Below, one piece after another: positions 25,101 through 36,208 of a stretch of DNA of 64,000 nucleotides (position 1 is its first letter; each line of letters starts with the position of its first letter). Both the position numbers and the translations under genes were made by a program. Location: the NCBI GenBank assembly GCA_023846275.1, contig CM043872.1, forward strand, positions 26,650,670-26,714,669. Reading direction: 5' to 3'. A model generated the notes under the pieces. That model saw only the letters and a list, made by a program, of their open reading frames with translations, had not been told where the DNA came from and searched no databases. This DNA is from Vanilla planifolia (lineage: Eukaryota; Streptophyta; Magnoliopsida; Asparagales; Orchidaceae).

Positions 25101-28100
25101 TTTTTGTGGATTGCTATTGCATTCAAATTTAGGTGAATAAATGAAATTAACAGCTATTAGATTTTGTATGAATTGAGGAGAAGCACGTGTGCTTGGCTCC
25201 TGCTCCCTCTAAAACCCTAACAACAGGCCAGCTACTCTTTCTCCTCCTCTCTGCTCTAAGTTTTCTCACTTTACTAGCAATTATCCTCATTCATTTTCTT
25301 TCTAATCTCTCTCCTCTAACAAAGACCAAGATCTTACCTTCACTCAAGCTCTAAAAACAACTCCAATCTAAGCCTAAAATCATCACCATAATCAACTTAT
25401 CTTTGTCCTACATAAAACCCTATTTTCCTCTCATTAACCCAATCACCCTTAACCACTTTGGTTGTCACTCCTAAACTTCTTAGCCCTAATCCTCACATCA
25501 ATATGTGCCTAAAAAACTCATATCCTCCACAAAAACTTATCAAACCAAGTCCATCATATTTAACTCTAGTTTCTCTCTCTAAAAACCCCAAACCAACCAC
25601 TTACCCACCTTCAAGACTCCTCATGGTCAATGTCATTACACCCCTTCAGACACATCATATCCCTTTTAGAGTCACATTGCTGAGGCCTTCCCATATGTTC
25701 CATAAGATTCCTTTATTCATCCATGACCTTTTCTCTCTTTATCTTCACCCAAGGCAAAGATGATCACCTCCACCAACTTCTACATCATTATCATTACCCA
25801 TTCTGTTTAAATTTCATCTCATCTTCCTTTTCGTTTCCTTATACTATGTTATTAGCTCATCATTCAATAATCTTTTGCATTATGGCTTCCATTTTGTGTG
25901 ATGCAATGAGAACATAACATAATTAACAAAAGATACTACAGATCAAGTCCATATTTTGGCAAAACAAAATATTGCAACCAGTGACTGCTTTACAAGATAA
26001 ATGGAGTAAAAACTTTCCCCTTCTTACTCAAAGGAATCAAGAATATGAAATCATGCTTATTGGAGAATAATATTTTCCTGGTAAAACTTTCAAAGAAAAT
26101 AAAATACATGCATACATGCATGCACGCATGCATGCATGCATATATGTAAGTCCAATATGACAAGCACCACTCCCCTGCCTTCCTCTCCTACAAGAGCTTA
26201 GCAGCAGCAACTTACTGCATTAAAATTTTAGAATTGTTACATAATACAAAGATGTGCATACCTGTCCAAAGTGCCAAAGCATATCAGTAAGCGCATTGTA
26301 GAAGGCAGATGAAGTGGGAACATCCATGCAACTTATCTCATTGAAGAGGGATCGAGCGTGCCGCCAAGCCTCTTCACAGCCCATCAAAAGTCCATGTGCA
26401 GCACCATACACGAAACTGTCGAACAATCGAAGTTGTTCCAACAGTAAAGCTGCATCTTCGAAGGAATCACACTGACTGTATCAAAGTCAAGTGCATGAAT
26501 CAAAGTCAAACACATAAGTGTAAAAATCTTTATGATTCCATCAAATTTTTCATAGAGATAAAAATGAGATTCTATTCTGTCTTATTCAAGGATTCTTAAA
26601 CAACTATGGATGTTTGAATATTTATAATCCATCGAGCATTCAGAATATAAATACAACAGAACTATCAAAGCAGCTGAGTCATTCAGAATAGAAAAAGGAT
26701 CCCAAAAACAGGAAACAGAACAATATTTATGCATAATTGTTAGATCCAAACAACCATGTAGCAAAGGACACAGGCTAAGATAGCAATGAAACATAAAGCA
26801 CAACAAGCCATCAAAGTAACAAACCACACTTGGACACAGATCACACAAAACAAAAGTGTAGGATATGAACAAGACATAGCTTTTCACATGCAACATATGC
26901 TAGGACATGTCAGTTCCTATGTCATAGGTAAAGCACCAGTTCAGTCATTCCTTCGAATGAATTGACTCTTGGTTTCAGTAAGCATAAATGAGAGGTTTAC
27001 TGCTGTTTGAAAGCTTCTCTCTGCTTTGTTACTATCGGTGCATAAAATATAAGCTTTTGTTGTTAGCTTCCAATAAAAATAGCTGTTTAAACACTATTAT
27101 GTTATGAAAACACGTAAAGTTGTGCCACAGATATTACTTCTAGTTGTTCTATTACGCGTGTCATTCCTCATATGCCGCCATGTTGTAGTGTTCCTGAGAC
27201 AGGCCCAAGCTTCATAAGCATGTGAGTATCGAAAATGTTACAGTCACCATTGCATAGTAGCAAAAAAACATCTCCACACAAATCCACAATCATTTTAAGA
27301 ATACTGCTTCAGTGGAACAAGAAATGGTCAAGCATAAGAATCATCACAGAGTGTTTAATACACACAATGGATCACATTCCAATCTATACAATGGGATTCT
27401 TCAAAACCAAGAAAAGAATAGCTTCCTCAACTACTTTATATGGCATCAGACCTCAAAAATCACTCTATCAGAATGACATCTATTTTAAATTAAGTTGCAC
27501 TGTTATGGAACGAATTTGGTATTGTATTACAATATTCTAATAACTACATCAATATGAACCATACTTGGTAATGATTTTCTTGTGTCACGAGAGAAATGTC
27601 AAGCACTGCACTATGTTGATTTCTGTCAAAAACATTCACAAAAAGCCTTACGTTGCTGGTGCACCACATCCATGGTTCATGACCCTGGACAATATGCTTA
27701 CAATTTAACTCATCAACCATCCCAATGGAATCTTGGTCACTTAATTTTCATCTAGAACAGCAGTTTCACCGCATTGGCAAAGGAAAACTATGAGGCACTT
27801 ATCAATTCAAAATAAAATGCAAGTAGCATAGTGGAACATTATATTGCTTTCACATATAGTTATCAAAAATATGCCCCAAGTTCATTATGTTCAAATGACT
27901 CCAAACCATACAAGCCACTACGACTATATCTCTGCAGATGTTAAATAAACTAGCTTTAGCCAAACCTTACCTGCAAGCATTCAATATGGCAGAGAAGGTT
28001 ACAACATTGGGTCTCACTCCTTGTTGTACCATTTTTTGGAACAATCCCAAGATGCAGAAAAGATCCTCAGATCTTCTCCTTGCATCATCTGGCATGGACT

Positions 28101-29835
28101 GCAAAAGTCCTTTGGAAAGATTCCCCAACATCCTAACACTTTGATAGCCTTCTTCTTCACTACCTCCTAGTTCATTGCTTATTCTTTCCTCAGCAACGGC
28201 CCTCGACTTTCCAAAGCCATCGAATATGGTGTTATAAGTCACCACATTCGGCTTGATTCCAGCTTGTGTCATTTCATCAAGCAACCATACTGCACAATCC
28301 ACTTGTCCATTCTTCGCAAGCATGTCTATGAAAGAGCTATACAAAACCACATCAGCCTTCAAACCTGACTCCTTGAAGTTCAAAAAAACATTTATAACAT
28401 CCCCATACATACCAGCCTTTGAATACATATCAATAAGGGTTGAATAAGTTAATACACTTGGAGTAACTCCTTTCTTCCACATATCCTGAATCAAGCAACT
28501 CACAACATCAAACCTCCCTTGCTTCCCATAACCAGTGATCAAAGAATTATAAGTTACCGTGTCCTTATCTATCCCCATAACTTGCATCTCATTACAAACA
28601 AATGCAATCTCCTCATACCTTCCAGTTTTCACATAGATAGAAAGCAAAGTATTGTAGCACACCCGATCCAACTGCATCCCTAACAACCTCATCTCCATAT
28701 ACAAATTAAGGGCTTTATCATGTCGCTCCAATTTGGCATAACCATCCATCAGGGTGCTGTAAGTAACAACATTTGGTTGTACATTATTGGCTAACATGTC
28801 CGGTATAACCTCCACAGCGAGTTCCATATTCCCACCTTTGCAAAGCACATCAATGAACGTGTTGTACGTATAGATATCCCTACCAATGCCCACATCGATC
28901 ATTTCGTCAAACAAAATGCGTGCATCTTCAAGACGTCCGGCACGGCTGCATCCAGCAAGGAGAGAGTTGAATGTCCTTCTATCTGGGCAAATTCCATCCT
29001 GGAGCATCTCCCTGAAGAATTCAATGGTGACATCAATGTCCTCACCACCTTTCCCGCAAGCATCAATCACAGCATTATAGGAAATAATATTTGGCCTTAT
29101 ACGCGAATCCTTCATTAAGGATAGCACAGAAATGGCTTCAACGGACAATCCATTCCGAGCATAAGCAGAGATAAGTGAAGAGTAAGCATAGACAGTGTTG
29201 CCAAAACCATTAGCTATACCAAAATCAAAGACCTGCCTTGCAAGGTCATGCCGGCCCATCTTACCAAGACTGCCAATGGCAGCAGTGAGAAGCTTGCCCT
29301 TCTCAGCAGAATTTCTCATCAAGGGCATCGAAGACTGGAAAAAAGCAAGGACCTTCGGAGGGCATTTGTCCCGTTCACCAAGCTCACGGAGCACAAAGCA
29401 GTAATCTTCAGGAACCCTAAGCGCATGTTGGAAGGAGCGAAGGATACCTGTGAAAGCCTGGTGATCATCCACACTTGTGCAAAGAAGCCGGTAGGTGAAG
29501 TCCACTGCTGCTGCTGATCCTCCACGACTCTGGCAATAGCAAGTCGGCGGAGAAGAAAGGTTTCTCTTAGATATCACCTTCGTAGTTCGAGTTCGCCGAA
29601 ATTCTGGCCCAAGTAAAGAGGGGCAATTAGGTATTCTGGTGGAAGAGGAAGGAGGAAGGCTTCTATAAGTTGCAAAACTGGGGCTGCCATAGGATGAGCT
29701 CACAATAGAAGAACTCGTCTGGAACCTATCGCGTCTCTTGTGGTGTTTATGGAGATGATTCTTGATATTTGGATAAGGCGTTTGCTGGGATTTCGAAGCG
29801 CTTATAGAATACGGAGGAGGAGTGGAGGATGCCAT
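12904..29835 (-). CDS. GUN1-like PPR-SMR protein, plastid retrograde signalling; four exons
   Basis: Coding exons on the minus strand are 29835-27971, 26475-26262, 21028-20844 and 13165-12904. All three introns have GT/AG ends and the reading frame joins exactly, giving 841 codons (Arabidopsis GUN1 has 918). GUN1 is a chloroplast nucleoid-associated PPR-SMR protein. It integrates plastid signals that control photosynthesis-associated nuclear genes and is linked to plastid protein import, RNA editing and tetrapyrrole status. The product has a Ser/Arg/Thr-rich N-terminus (about 1-100, transit-peptide-like), about ten PPR motifs from about 181 to 545 and another from about 611. It also has the family block [17 protein letters not shown] and a C-terminal SMR domain with LDLH (719-722) and TGWGKHS (758-764). 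The introns are 1,495, 5,233 and 7,678 bp, and the two larger ones contain retrotransposon remnants. No frameshift or stop breaks the exons. Confidence 0.93.
13292..13345 (+). pseudogene. tRNA-like fragment (D-arm and anticodon arm, anticodon GTA)
   Basis: GCC-AAGTGGTAA-GGT forms a D-arm and GAGGA-CTGTAAA-TCCTT an anticodon arm whose loop reads GTA (Tyr). A T-loop-like AGTTCGAA follows at the expected distance, but its stem does not pair and there is no 5' acceptor strand. The D-arm resembles organelle or bacterial-type tRNAs such as tRNA-Gln. It is probably a broken tRNA copy or a tRNA-derived (SINE-type) head. It lies antisense in GUN1 intron 3, about 130 bp from exon 4. Confidence 0.45.
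13440..14440 (+). mobile_element. Ty1/copia remnant A: end of gag and protease region
   Basis: It starts with an open stretch (13472-13717) reading [20 protein letters not shown], which resembles the end of the copia gag domain (TTLLYGKETLTLDEVTAAL type). After stops, [21 protein letters not shown] and FDSRG (about 14,040-14,135) match the region after the protease (IKMHDGIVRTLTDVRHVP.LKKNLIS.LD). INT and RT are missing. At about 14,430 a purine tract GGTAAAGGGGAGTG is followed by TGTTGTAGTTGGGCC, which could be a polypurine tract and LTR start, implying internal deletion. Antisense in GUN1 intron 3. Confidence 0.6.
14860..15422 (+). repeat. 5' LTR of copia element B (approximate)
   Basis: Matches the 20.0-20.56 kb copy in collinear order. 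Examples are GCATGACAAC...ATGTGGCTT against ACATGACAAC...ATGTGGCTT, ATGTGCACAAAAAGACCT against ATGTGCACAAAAAAAACCT, and the TCTAGTGA/TCTAGTTA end region. The right end is placed just before the primer-binding site, at TCTCA. Confidence 0.6.
15428..15439 (+). other. Retrotransposon primer-binding site (tRNA-iMet type)
   Basis: TGTTATCAGAGC differs at one base from TGGTATCAGAGC, the usual plant copia primer-binding site complementary to the initiator tRNA-Met 3' end. It sits directly after the 5' LTR and before gag, as expected. Confidence 0.75.
20000..20560 (+). repeat. 3' LTR of copia element B (approximate)
   Basis: Collinear, diverged match to 14,860-15,422. It ends within about 300 bp of GUN1 exon 3 (minus strand, 20844). 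Confidence 0.55.
20844..21028 (-). CDS. GUN1 exon 3: first half of the SMR domain
   Basis: The acceptor CCTTTTGCAG is followed by [30 protein letters not shown] and [10 protein letters not shown], matching the GUN1 segment RGAELVALEG...[20 protein letters not shown]. It contains the SMR LDLH motif. The donor GTATGA follows ...LPEFV plus AG (phase 2). The exon is isolated between a 5.2-kb and a 7.7-kb intron. Confidence 0.92.
21720..22780. repeat. Left copy of a ~1-kb direct repeat, LTR-like, in GUN1 intron 2
   Basis: Collinear with 24,780-25,790. Shared blocks include CCTCATTCT, TTAAGTTT.AA.TTGAATA, TTTGGTGAATC/TTTGGTAAATC, AGCCCTcATCCTCACATCAATATG, CACATCATATCCC.TT and TTATTCATC...CCTTTTCTCTCT. 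The pair looks like old LTRs of a ~4.1-kb non-autonomous element. Element orientation is unknown because no primer-binding site was recognised. Confidence 0.55.
22940..22995. repeat. 28-bp tandem repeat, two perfect copies plus diverged units
   Basis: Two identical 28-bp units built from GAAGATTATT and GAAGATTCTCAAAACTCT lie head to tail. Diverged partial units extend the array to about 22,890-23,050. Confidence 0.85.
23930..24260. repeat. C-rich quasi-periodic stretch
   Basis: Irregular recurrence of short words such as GCCACTC, CCATGCC, AGCCACTCACACC and GTGCCA in otherwise AT-rich DNA. No fixed unit length. A similar style of sequence occurs at 32,740-33,080 and 47,700-47,880. Confidence 0.55.
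24780..25790. repeat. Right copy of the ~1-kb LTR-like direct repeat in GUN1 intron 2
   Basis: Partner of 21,720-22,780 (see that entry). It ends about 470 bp before GUN1 exon 2. Confidence 0.55.
26105..26144. repeat. (CATG)n-type microsatellite
   Basis: Imperfect CATG/TGCA tetranucleotide array ending in ATATATG, in GUN1 intron 2 about 120 bp from exon 2. Confidence 0.9.
26262..26475 (-). CDS. GUN1 exon 2: last PPR and linker to SMR domain
   Basis: The acceptor ...TTTGATACAG precedes the first base at 26475. The joined Ser codon is followed by [29 protein letters not shown] and [16 protein letters not shown], which align closely with Arabidopsis GUN1 (CNSFEDA...[35 protein letters not shown]). 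The donor is GTATGC at 26261. Its length, 214 bp, brings the frame to phase 0. Confidence 0.92.
27971..29835 (-). CDS. GUN1 exon 1: transit peptide and most PPR repeats
   Basis: Encodes residues 1-621 plus two bases. The start MASSTPP matches the family start. An ATG four bases upstream, at 29839, is out of frame and opens an overlapping 30-codon frame. Typical repeats are [15 protein letters not shown] (near 216), [14 protein letters not shown] (near 252), [15 protein letters not shown] and [15 protein letters not shown]. The exon ends ...FSAILNAC plus AG at the donor GTAAGG (27970-27965). Reading on past the splice site would stop at once, so the 622-codon open frame alone is not the full protein. 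Confidence 0.95.
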
Positions 29836-30120
29836 GCATAAAACGCAATGGAACTTGAAGGCCGGTCAAAAATCCAATTTGAGCATTGCATGAGCTAACG
29901 AAGAAGAGATAAGGCTCTCAATGATAGGATGGTATCAATAAGGTTTCGCCAAGGATTTTGTGAAGGAAGGAGAAAAGAAGAAGACTAAATTGTGAGGAGC
30001 GAAGAGCTTCCAGGAAGATGATAGTAGGGTTATTCTGGAGCAGAAAGGGGCTAAACAACCAAAAATAGTTGAAAAGCATTTGAGAGGAGATAAGGTGTAG
30101 ACTTATGCCGACAAATAGAC
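29836..30120 (-). promoter_or_regulatory. Presumed GUN1 5' leader and proximal promoter
   Basis: Immediate upstream sequence of GUN1. An ATG four bases before the main start begins an overlapping 30-codon frame. No TATA box could be assigned with confidence. Confidence 0.3.
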
Positions 30121-32739
30121 ATGCAAAAGGGGATAAGACACCCTCACGAATTCAGAACTCAAGTCTTGGCATGCAAGTTTGCTGCTTTTTATTATCTTGT
30201 GAAATTATTTATATATGGAGAAGACAAGCAGGTGAATGAACAGGCATTGCTACATTTGTTTTTCTTTTTTTTTCTTAAAAAAAATAAAAAAATATTAAAA
30301 CCATTCTGGAAAAACTTCTGTTTTAAGGTATAATTAAAAAGTTATTTTATACAAAACTCTTGAATTAATAAATTATTAAAAAGGAGTAAGGAAACTACAA
30401 AAGCATCTACATTAACTAGGATTGAAGTGACGAGTATAAAAAACAATGATGACACATTTAGGATGCAAAGTTACTGATGGAAAGAAGATATAAAAAGCAT
30501 ATCATTATCAAGCTTTATTTAAAAAATTGTATATTTGATAAATATTTTTCATAAGATACTAACAAAATAATTTGTTAAGAATCAATTAAAATCATTATGG
30601 ATTTTTATTAATTAGATTTTATTTTACTTAAATAATAACGATGGGTGTCGCTGAAAGTGATAACTTGCGAAGAAGAAAAAAGGAGGAAAGTTGGGGGAAG
30701 TGGAAGAGAAGACCAAGAACTTGTTGTTGGAAACAATAACAAAGAAAAATCAAAGTAATTAGAGTAAGGAGGTTTTGAAAATCTTGTGTAAAAAGAGATT
30801 GGAAATGCTTTGAATCAATTATATCATGAATATGTTTAATAACATATGACTATAAGGGTGGTATTTTCTTTGACTTCTTATGAACCTTATGTTGTTGTAC
30901 ATAAAGTTGATTTTTCTTTGGAGAGGAATTAATAATTAAAAAAAATTGTTGTAGTGTGACGTCTTGTAACTCACATAGAATACATCAAAATTAGACATAC
31001 AAATAGAAATGATCAACATACCATATGTTAAAGCTAACATATCATACGTTAGGAGAGATAAATGAAGAAATAAAGAGAAAGATTGAGGTTTGAACAAAAA
31101 AGTAATTTAAAAATTTTTATGTATAAAAATTAACTTTTTATGATAACTTGTGTATGATTTACTTGTATATAAAATAAATGATATTAAAAAAGTGGCAAAA
31201 AAATAATCTTAAAGAAATCAAATAAATAAACTAGAATAATTATGATATAAGTAAATCATTATTATTTTATTTTGAAATATATTAATGTAATCTAATCATG
31301 ATAACATAGTATTATATGATATGTGCTTTATTATAATCTTATAAAGTATGTTCTTAATACCATGTGATTGTGTGCAATGTAGGGGAAACTTATCGATTTA
31401 CATAGATGCTATTAATATAAATAATAATAAATAAAATGAGAAAGTTTCAAATAAATAAAAAAAATGTTCATTAAGACCAGGCTTTTAGAGACTAATAATA
31501 TGATATAAGATAATAAGTAAATAATATAATCTTTTAATGATATTATCTTATTATTGTCTATTATAATAAGATGAGATTATCAACATTAGTATTAAGTGCA
31601 TAATCTTGATGACCGAATTGGCATTATAGCTCATTCTTAATTATCATTAATATTTTGTGTGAGACATTAATGAATTGAGAATTACTACATCTAGTGCTCT
31701 ATCTACGATAATAATAGGTGACACATACAAAATATAATGAAACTGAGCTTTCTAATTATTATTTATGTCATTTAGAATTTTATGAAGTATTTTAAGAATT
31801 TATGATATTTTTTAAAATTATATATCACTAAGAAAGGCATACAAGACCTCAAAGGAGAAAAAAATGCATAAAAAAGTGTACAAAATTATTAGAAACTTAA
31901 CAATATCATGGTGGGTGAAAGATTGAAGTTTTATATGAACTAAGGTATAAATTGAGATGCTTTAAAAATGTTAAAAAAATAAAATAAAATATAAAATTTA
32001 TGAAAATAGATCAAGACAAAGTTTATAAATAAATTCAACATAACATTTACTTAGTATGAAGAGGGAGTATCATGATTGCAAAATTAAAGATTGAATAACT
32101 TGTAAAGAAAATAATAAAATAATTATTAAAAAAAATATTTAAAAAATTATCCAAAATAGTAAATGATACCAAAAAAATATGAAAATAGATGATAGGTATA
32201 ACTCGTTAAAAAAATCAAATAAACTCGATTGATTATTTTTAAATATCATTTTAATAAAGAACTTCATATGGACATAAGTTTAATAAAAAAAAGGTTTTAT
32301 TTTATTTTTTAAAACCCAAATATGTAAACTTAATGATAGAGTCACATGATAGTGATTCCAATTGGTAGAAAGCACCAAAAGAGGAGGCAAGCCCATTTAG
32401 AGGAAAGGAAGATTTGACAAGTTAAAAATGTGCATTTGATGAAGATTTTGAAAATGCCATGTGTAGAAATAAAAAGAATGCCAAAAACAAAAGAAAATAA
32501 CAGCAACACTTATCACTTGCACCATGCCTCGCCCATACCTTAGCAACATCTCCATGCAACAATAAAGAAAAGGAAAAAACATTTTTATCTTAAAGAGGGG
32601 CATTCAATCCACAATGATGACATTGTCCTCTCATTCTTTAGAGAAACTGCTAAAACATTTTCTAATGCTCAAAGTCTAAACACTTATCTTGTTATTCTAA
32701 CGATATTGTTGTTTCCTGCACCTTAGTACACACCTCTGT

Positions 32740-33450
32740 CTATGCCTGAAGTCCTCAACTTGCCACCGGAGCCCCTTTGCAACATTAGCCTCATTCAATT
32801 GAGGCCTCGACACCCTACCTTTGCGACCTCCGTGCTTTTCTTTGTCTCACCTAAAAACCCTTTCCATACCCCAGCGAGGTTCAGAAATAATTCCATTGCT
32901 TGCACCCATGTGTGCAGTACTAATTGTAAGTATCTTGGACCTTCTTATCACTAATGTTAACCAACATGAACCCACTTTAACTAACTTTGTCTTGCATCAA
33001 CTTGTTTCAACTCACATAGACCTACCAAATTGCCTATAACCCATGCTAACCTAATCAAACCAAGTAGACCAAGTCAAACACACACTAATAATTACCAAGA
33101 TGTTTTGAGTCATGCTGATTCACCATAACATGCTTTAATGTTAGATCACATCCAACGCATGCCAATTTATGTTATTGAAACTATCTAAACCTTCTTTAAG
33201 CTATATAAGCTATTTGGAAATTCTTTTAAATTACCCAAATCTTTTCAAAGTCATCCAAAGCTTTTATAGAGTCTCCCAAAGCGTTCCCAAATATGCATTA
33301 ACTCTTAGTAGGTGGCCCAAAGATTTGTCATTGTTAAGAACTCTTTTTGGCCAATTAAGCACTCTTACTTCTATTGTAAGCCATTAAAAGGTTCTCACGA
33401 CCTATTTAAATTGCCTCCTCACCCATAGGACAAACTTTCTCAAACTTTCA
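32740..33450. repeat. C-rich degenerate repeat, family shared with 23.7-24.4 kb
   Basis: Pyrimidine-rich, semi-repetitive plus strand. Its end segment (CTATTTAAATTGCC...CCCATAGGACAA) matches CTATTTAAAGGCATCC...CCCACAGGACAA near 24,367. Probably a fragment of the same retroelement family. Confidence 0.45.
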
Positions 33451-34805
33451 CTGTTTTTATAATTCGTTATAAATAAAAATCAAAGGACAAATTAGTAAAT
33501 AGTAGAGAAAGGTTATTTTAATTTCAATTGAATTATTTTCTTATAGTTTAATTATAAAAAAATAATATAAGAAGATTAAAATCAAGTTTGGTTTTAAAAA
33601 TAAGGATAAAAAATTTTGTGGTTGCCACTTAAGAGTATTTTTTCTTAAAATAAAAGTTTGGAGGTGAAACCTAAGAAACTATTAATTCAAGTATATGTCA
33701 TTTCAAAGAAAGATCTAAAGTTGGAATTGCTACACTACGCCTAACTTTCCTATCCAATAAAAATCATGAATAACTTTTATCATTAAGATTTGATCAAAGT
33801 TTATTACACATTAAGGATACTATCCATCTAACTAAGCAAGGTAACAATAGAACCAATTTCAACTCCCTCGTAAAAATTTACTTCAGGTCTAAAATATGAT
33901 AAGATTGTTAAATTAAAATGGATAGAATATCTCTTTAAAATATTCATTTATCCTTTTATACACATTCATAAGTATCAACAACAAATTCAGAAGATATTTA
34001 TGTCATAATTTTAAATCAAATTTATAGTACATCCACATAATTAAAATCAACTACAAAAGATAAACAAATCTCCACATATCATAGATACAATTATTAAACA
34101 CGTCTCATTTTTAAATATGTGAATAATATCCAAAAAGAAAGCTTGCATTCTTACATAAAACCTTATTACTTAACTCATCTTAAGCACAATTATAATTCCC
34201 TTTCTTATAGTGTCTTAGAGTTTTAAATTACATTATAAATAAGTAATGAGTTTCAATAATCTAATAGATAAATTATTATCTAAATAGTAATATAAAATAG
34301 AATATCACAACCAAATAAATTATAAGAGATAAGAAATAAATAATAAAATCATGGTATAAATGTATAACAACTAATCTTAGCATGTAAAAGTATGTGATTA
34401 ACAAATAAAATATATAAAATATTCAATACATAAAAGATCGTGCAGGTGTAATTATTAATCAATCTATTCCTATAAATCTCTGTATTCACTTCATTTTTAT
34501 TTAGTCATGAGATCTTATCTTATCTTATATTATGTTATATGACATTACATCACATCATATAAATACCAATCTAGACGCATATCTTATCATTTTGCATCAA
34601 ACATATTGGCATTTGTTAATGCATAATGTAATAGCGCTTCCTTTACACATTATTTTCAAACATATTATTTTCTTAATGCTTTACACTTTATTCTTAATTT
34701 TTTTATCATTTCAACATAATGGCCCTAATTTTCCTCAAATGACTCTTATTTTTGAATCCACGTCTGATATAATCTTATTTAACATCTCATCATATCATAT
34801 CTTTA

Positions 34806-35076
34806 GGTCTCATAATCAATTAGCATTAGTAACTTTGACCATTTAAATTCAATTTTGTCTCAACACTTAGCAAGTGGTTGCTATTTTTAAGTTTCATAAT
34901 CAGATAGCACTTGGTAATCACGACCACCTCATATCAATTTCTTCTCAAATCCTAGAAAGTGGTGACTATATAGATCTGATACTAGTGGTACTCTTTTATA
35001 TCCATAATTAGCCAGCACCTAGTAGTCATGATCATTTAACATCAAATTTGTCTCAACACCTAGTAGTCATGATGAG
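34806..35076. repeat. Degenerate tandem repeat, ~85-110 bp unit, three copies
   Basis: Units begin near 34,806, 34,890 and 35,000 with CATAATCA.TTAGCA / CATAATCAGATAGCAC / CATAATTAGCCAGCAC. They share ...TCTCAACACTTAGCAAGTGGT-like endings. The second unit is longer by about 25 bp. Confidence 0.65.
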
Positions 35077-36041
35077 TGGTGCAGTGGTTATTATTGTAAT
35101 TTATATTAAATGGATATAGAGAGTTGTATGTAGCTATTTTGCATAGATGTGTGATATTTGTGACAATATATGATGTATTCATGCACATTGTTATTATTTT
35201 TGTTTTTTTTATTAATTTTGTTGGAAAATATATTTAAATATGCTTTCATTATTATCTTTGTAGATTATTGGTTGTGTTATTGAGATTATTGTATATTTTG
35301 ATGAATCATAATATTTTTCATTATTTTTATGTTGTTTTAGGTTTTAATAAGGGAAACTATCAAGTGGGGTGTGACACATTATATATCACAAAAATAAAAA
35401 AAAGATTGAGGATAGCATTGGTTGACTTTTTCGCTATGGAGAAGTCATTATTTGATCCTATGAATCACTTGTACATATTTGCTTTGATTTCTTGTCATTG
35501 ATTATATTTGTTATGTATTGTGCAAGATGGACATTTTTCTCTAATTGTTTGATGGTGTTTCTGATCATAAAGTTGTTATTTTTATCAATTATTAATAAAA
35601 TTGTTTTATATGATTATGAATTTTCATTTTGAAAAGATATAATTTTTTTTTGATGTAATAAGTGTTCTCATTATGTGCATAAGAAAACTAAAAGAAATTT
35701 CAAAATAATATCTATCTCAATTATTTATTATTTTTCTTGTTTTCTTATCATCAAATATCATATTATTGTTAAAAAAATAAAATTACTACGTAACGACATC
35801 ATTTAAAAGAAAAAAAACACCTAAAGTATATCATTTGGTCATAATTTTATTTTTTTTAACCTATCAAAATCATAACTTTTAAATACTAGTTTTATTTTAA
35901 TTGTTTAAGATTTTTTTTTGTGAATAATCTGTCATTTAAAAATGTGATTAGTTTTTTTTTTCAAAAGCTTATTTAAAGCGTGATTCTCAAAAACGAAGCC
36001 CAAATTTTATTAGTAAAGGGGTTTTTTTCGAGCAAAATTTA

Positions 36042-36208
36042 ATGCAAGTTTTGTTTTTTGTTTTTCGTATTAATTTCTACAAATTTCGCCAATCTCTCGC
36101 TGCTCCGATCGCCGCCGTTCTACCCACATGCCTTCGGCGGTTGACCGGTCCTTCTTCCTCTCCGGCATTAAACCCTAGCCCTATCGATGTCTCATCCCTG
36201 GTGCCAGA
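36042..36208 (+). promoter_or_regulatory. Presumed 5' leader of the P-class PPR gene with overlapping upstream frame
   Basis: GC content rises sharply from about 36,090, as in a 5' leader. An ATG at 36,042 opens a frame (88 codons) that runs past the main start to 36,308 in another phase. If included in the mRNA it would be an overlapping upstream ORF, but the transcription start is unknown and the main frame has far better coding character. Confidence 0.3.

Larger units (their letters stand above)
30121..36041. other. Intergenic region between divergent GUN1 and the P-class PPR gene; no gene seen
   Basis: Very AT-rich. Short open stretches (all about 100 codons or fewer) match no family. 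It holds a C-rich degenerate repeat at about 32,740-33,450. The right end of that repeat (CCCATAGGACAAACTTTCTC) resembles 24,390-24,410 (CCCACAGGACAAGCTTTGTC), so the two belong to one repeat family. It also holds an ~85-bp degenerate tandem repeat at 34,806-35,076. Confidence 0.5.
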
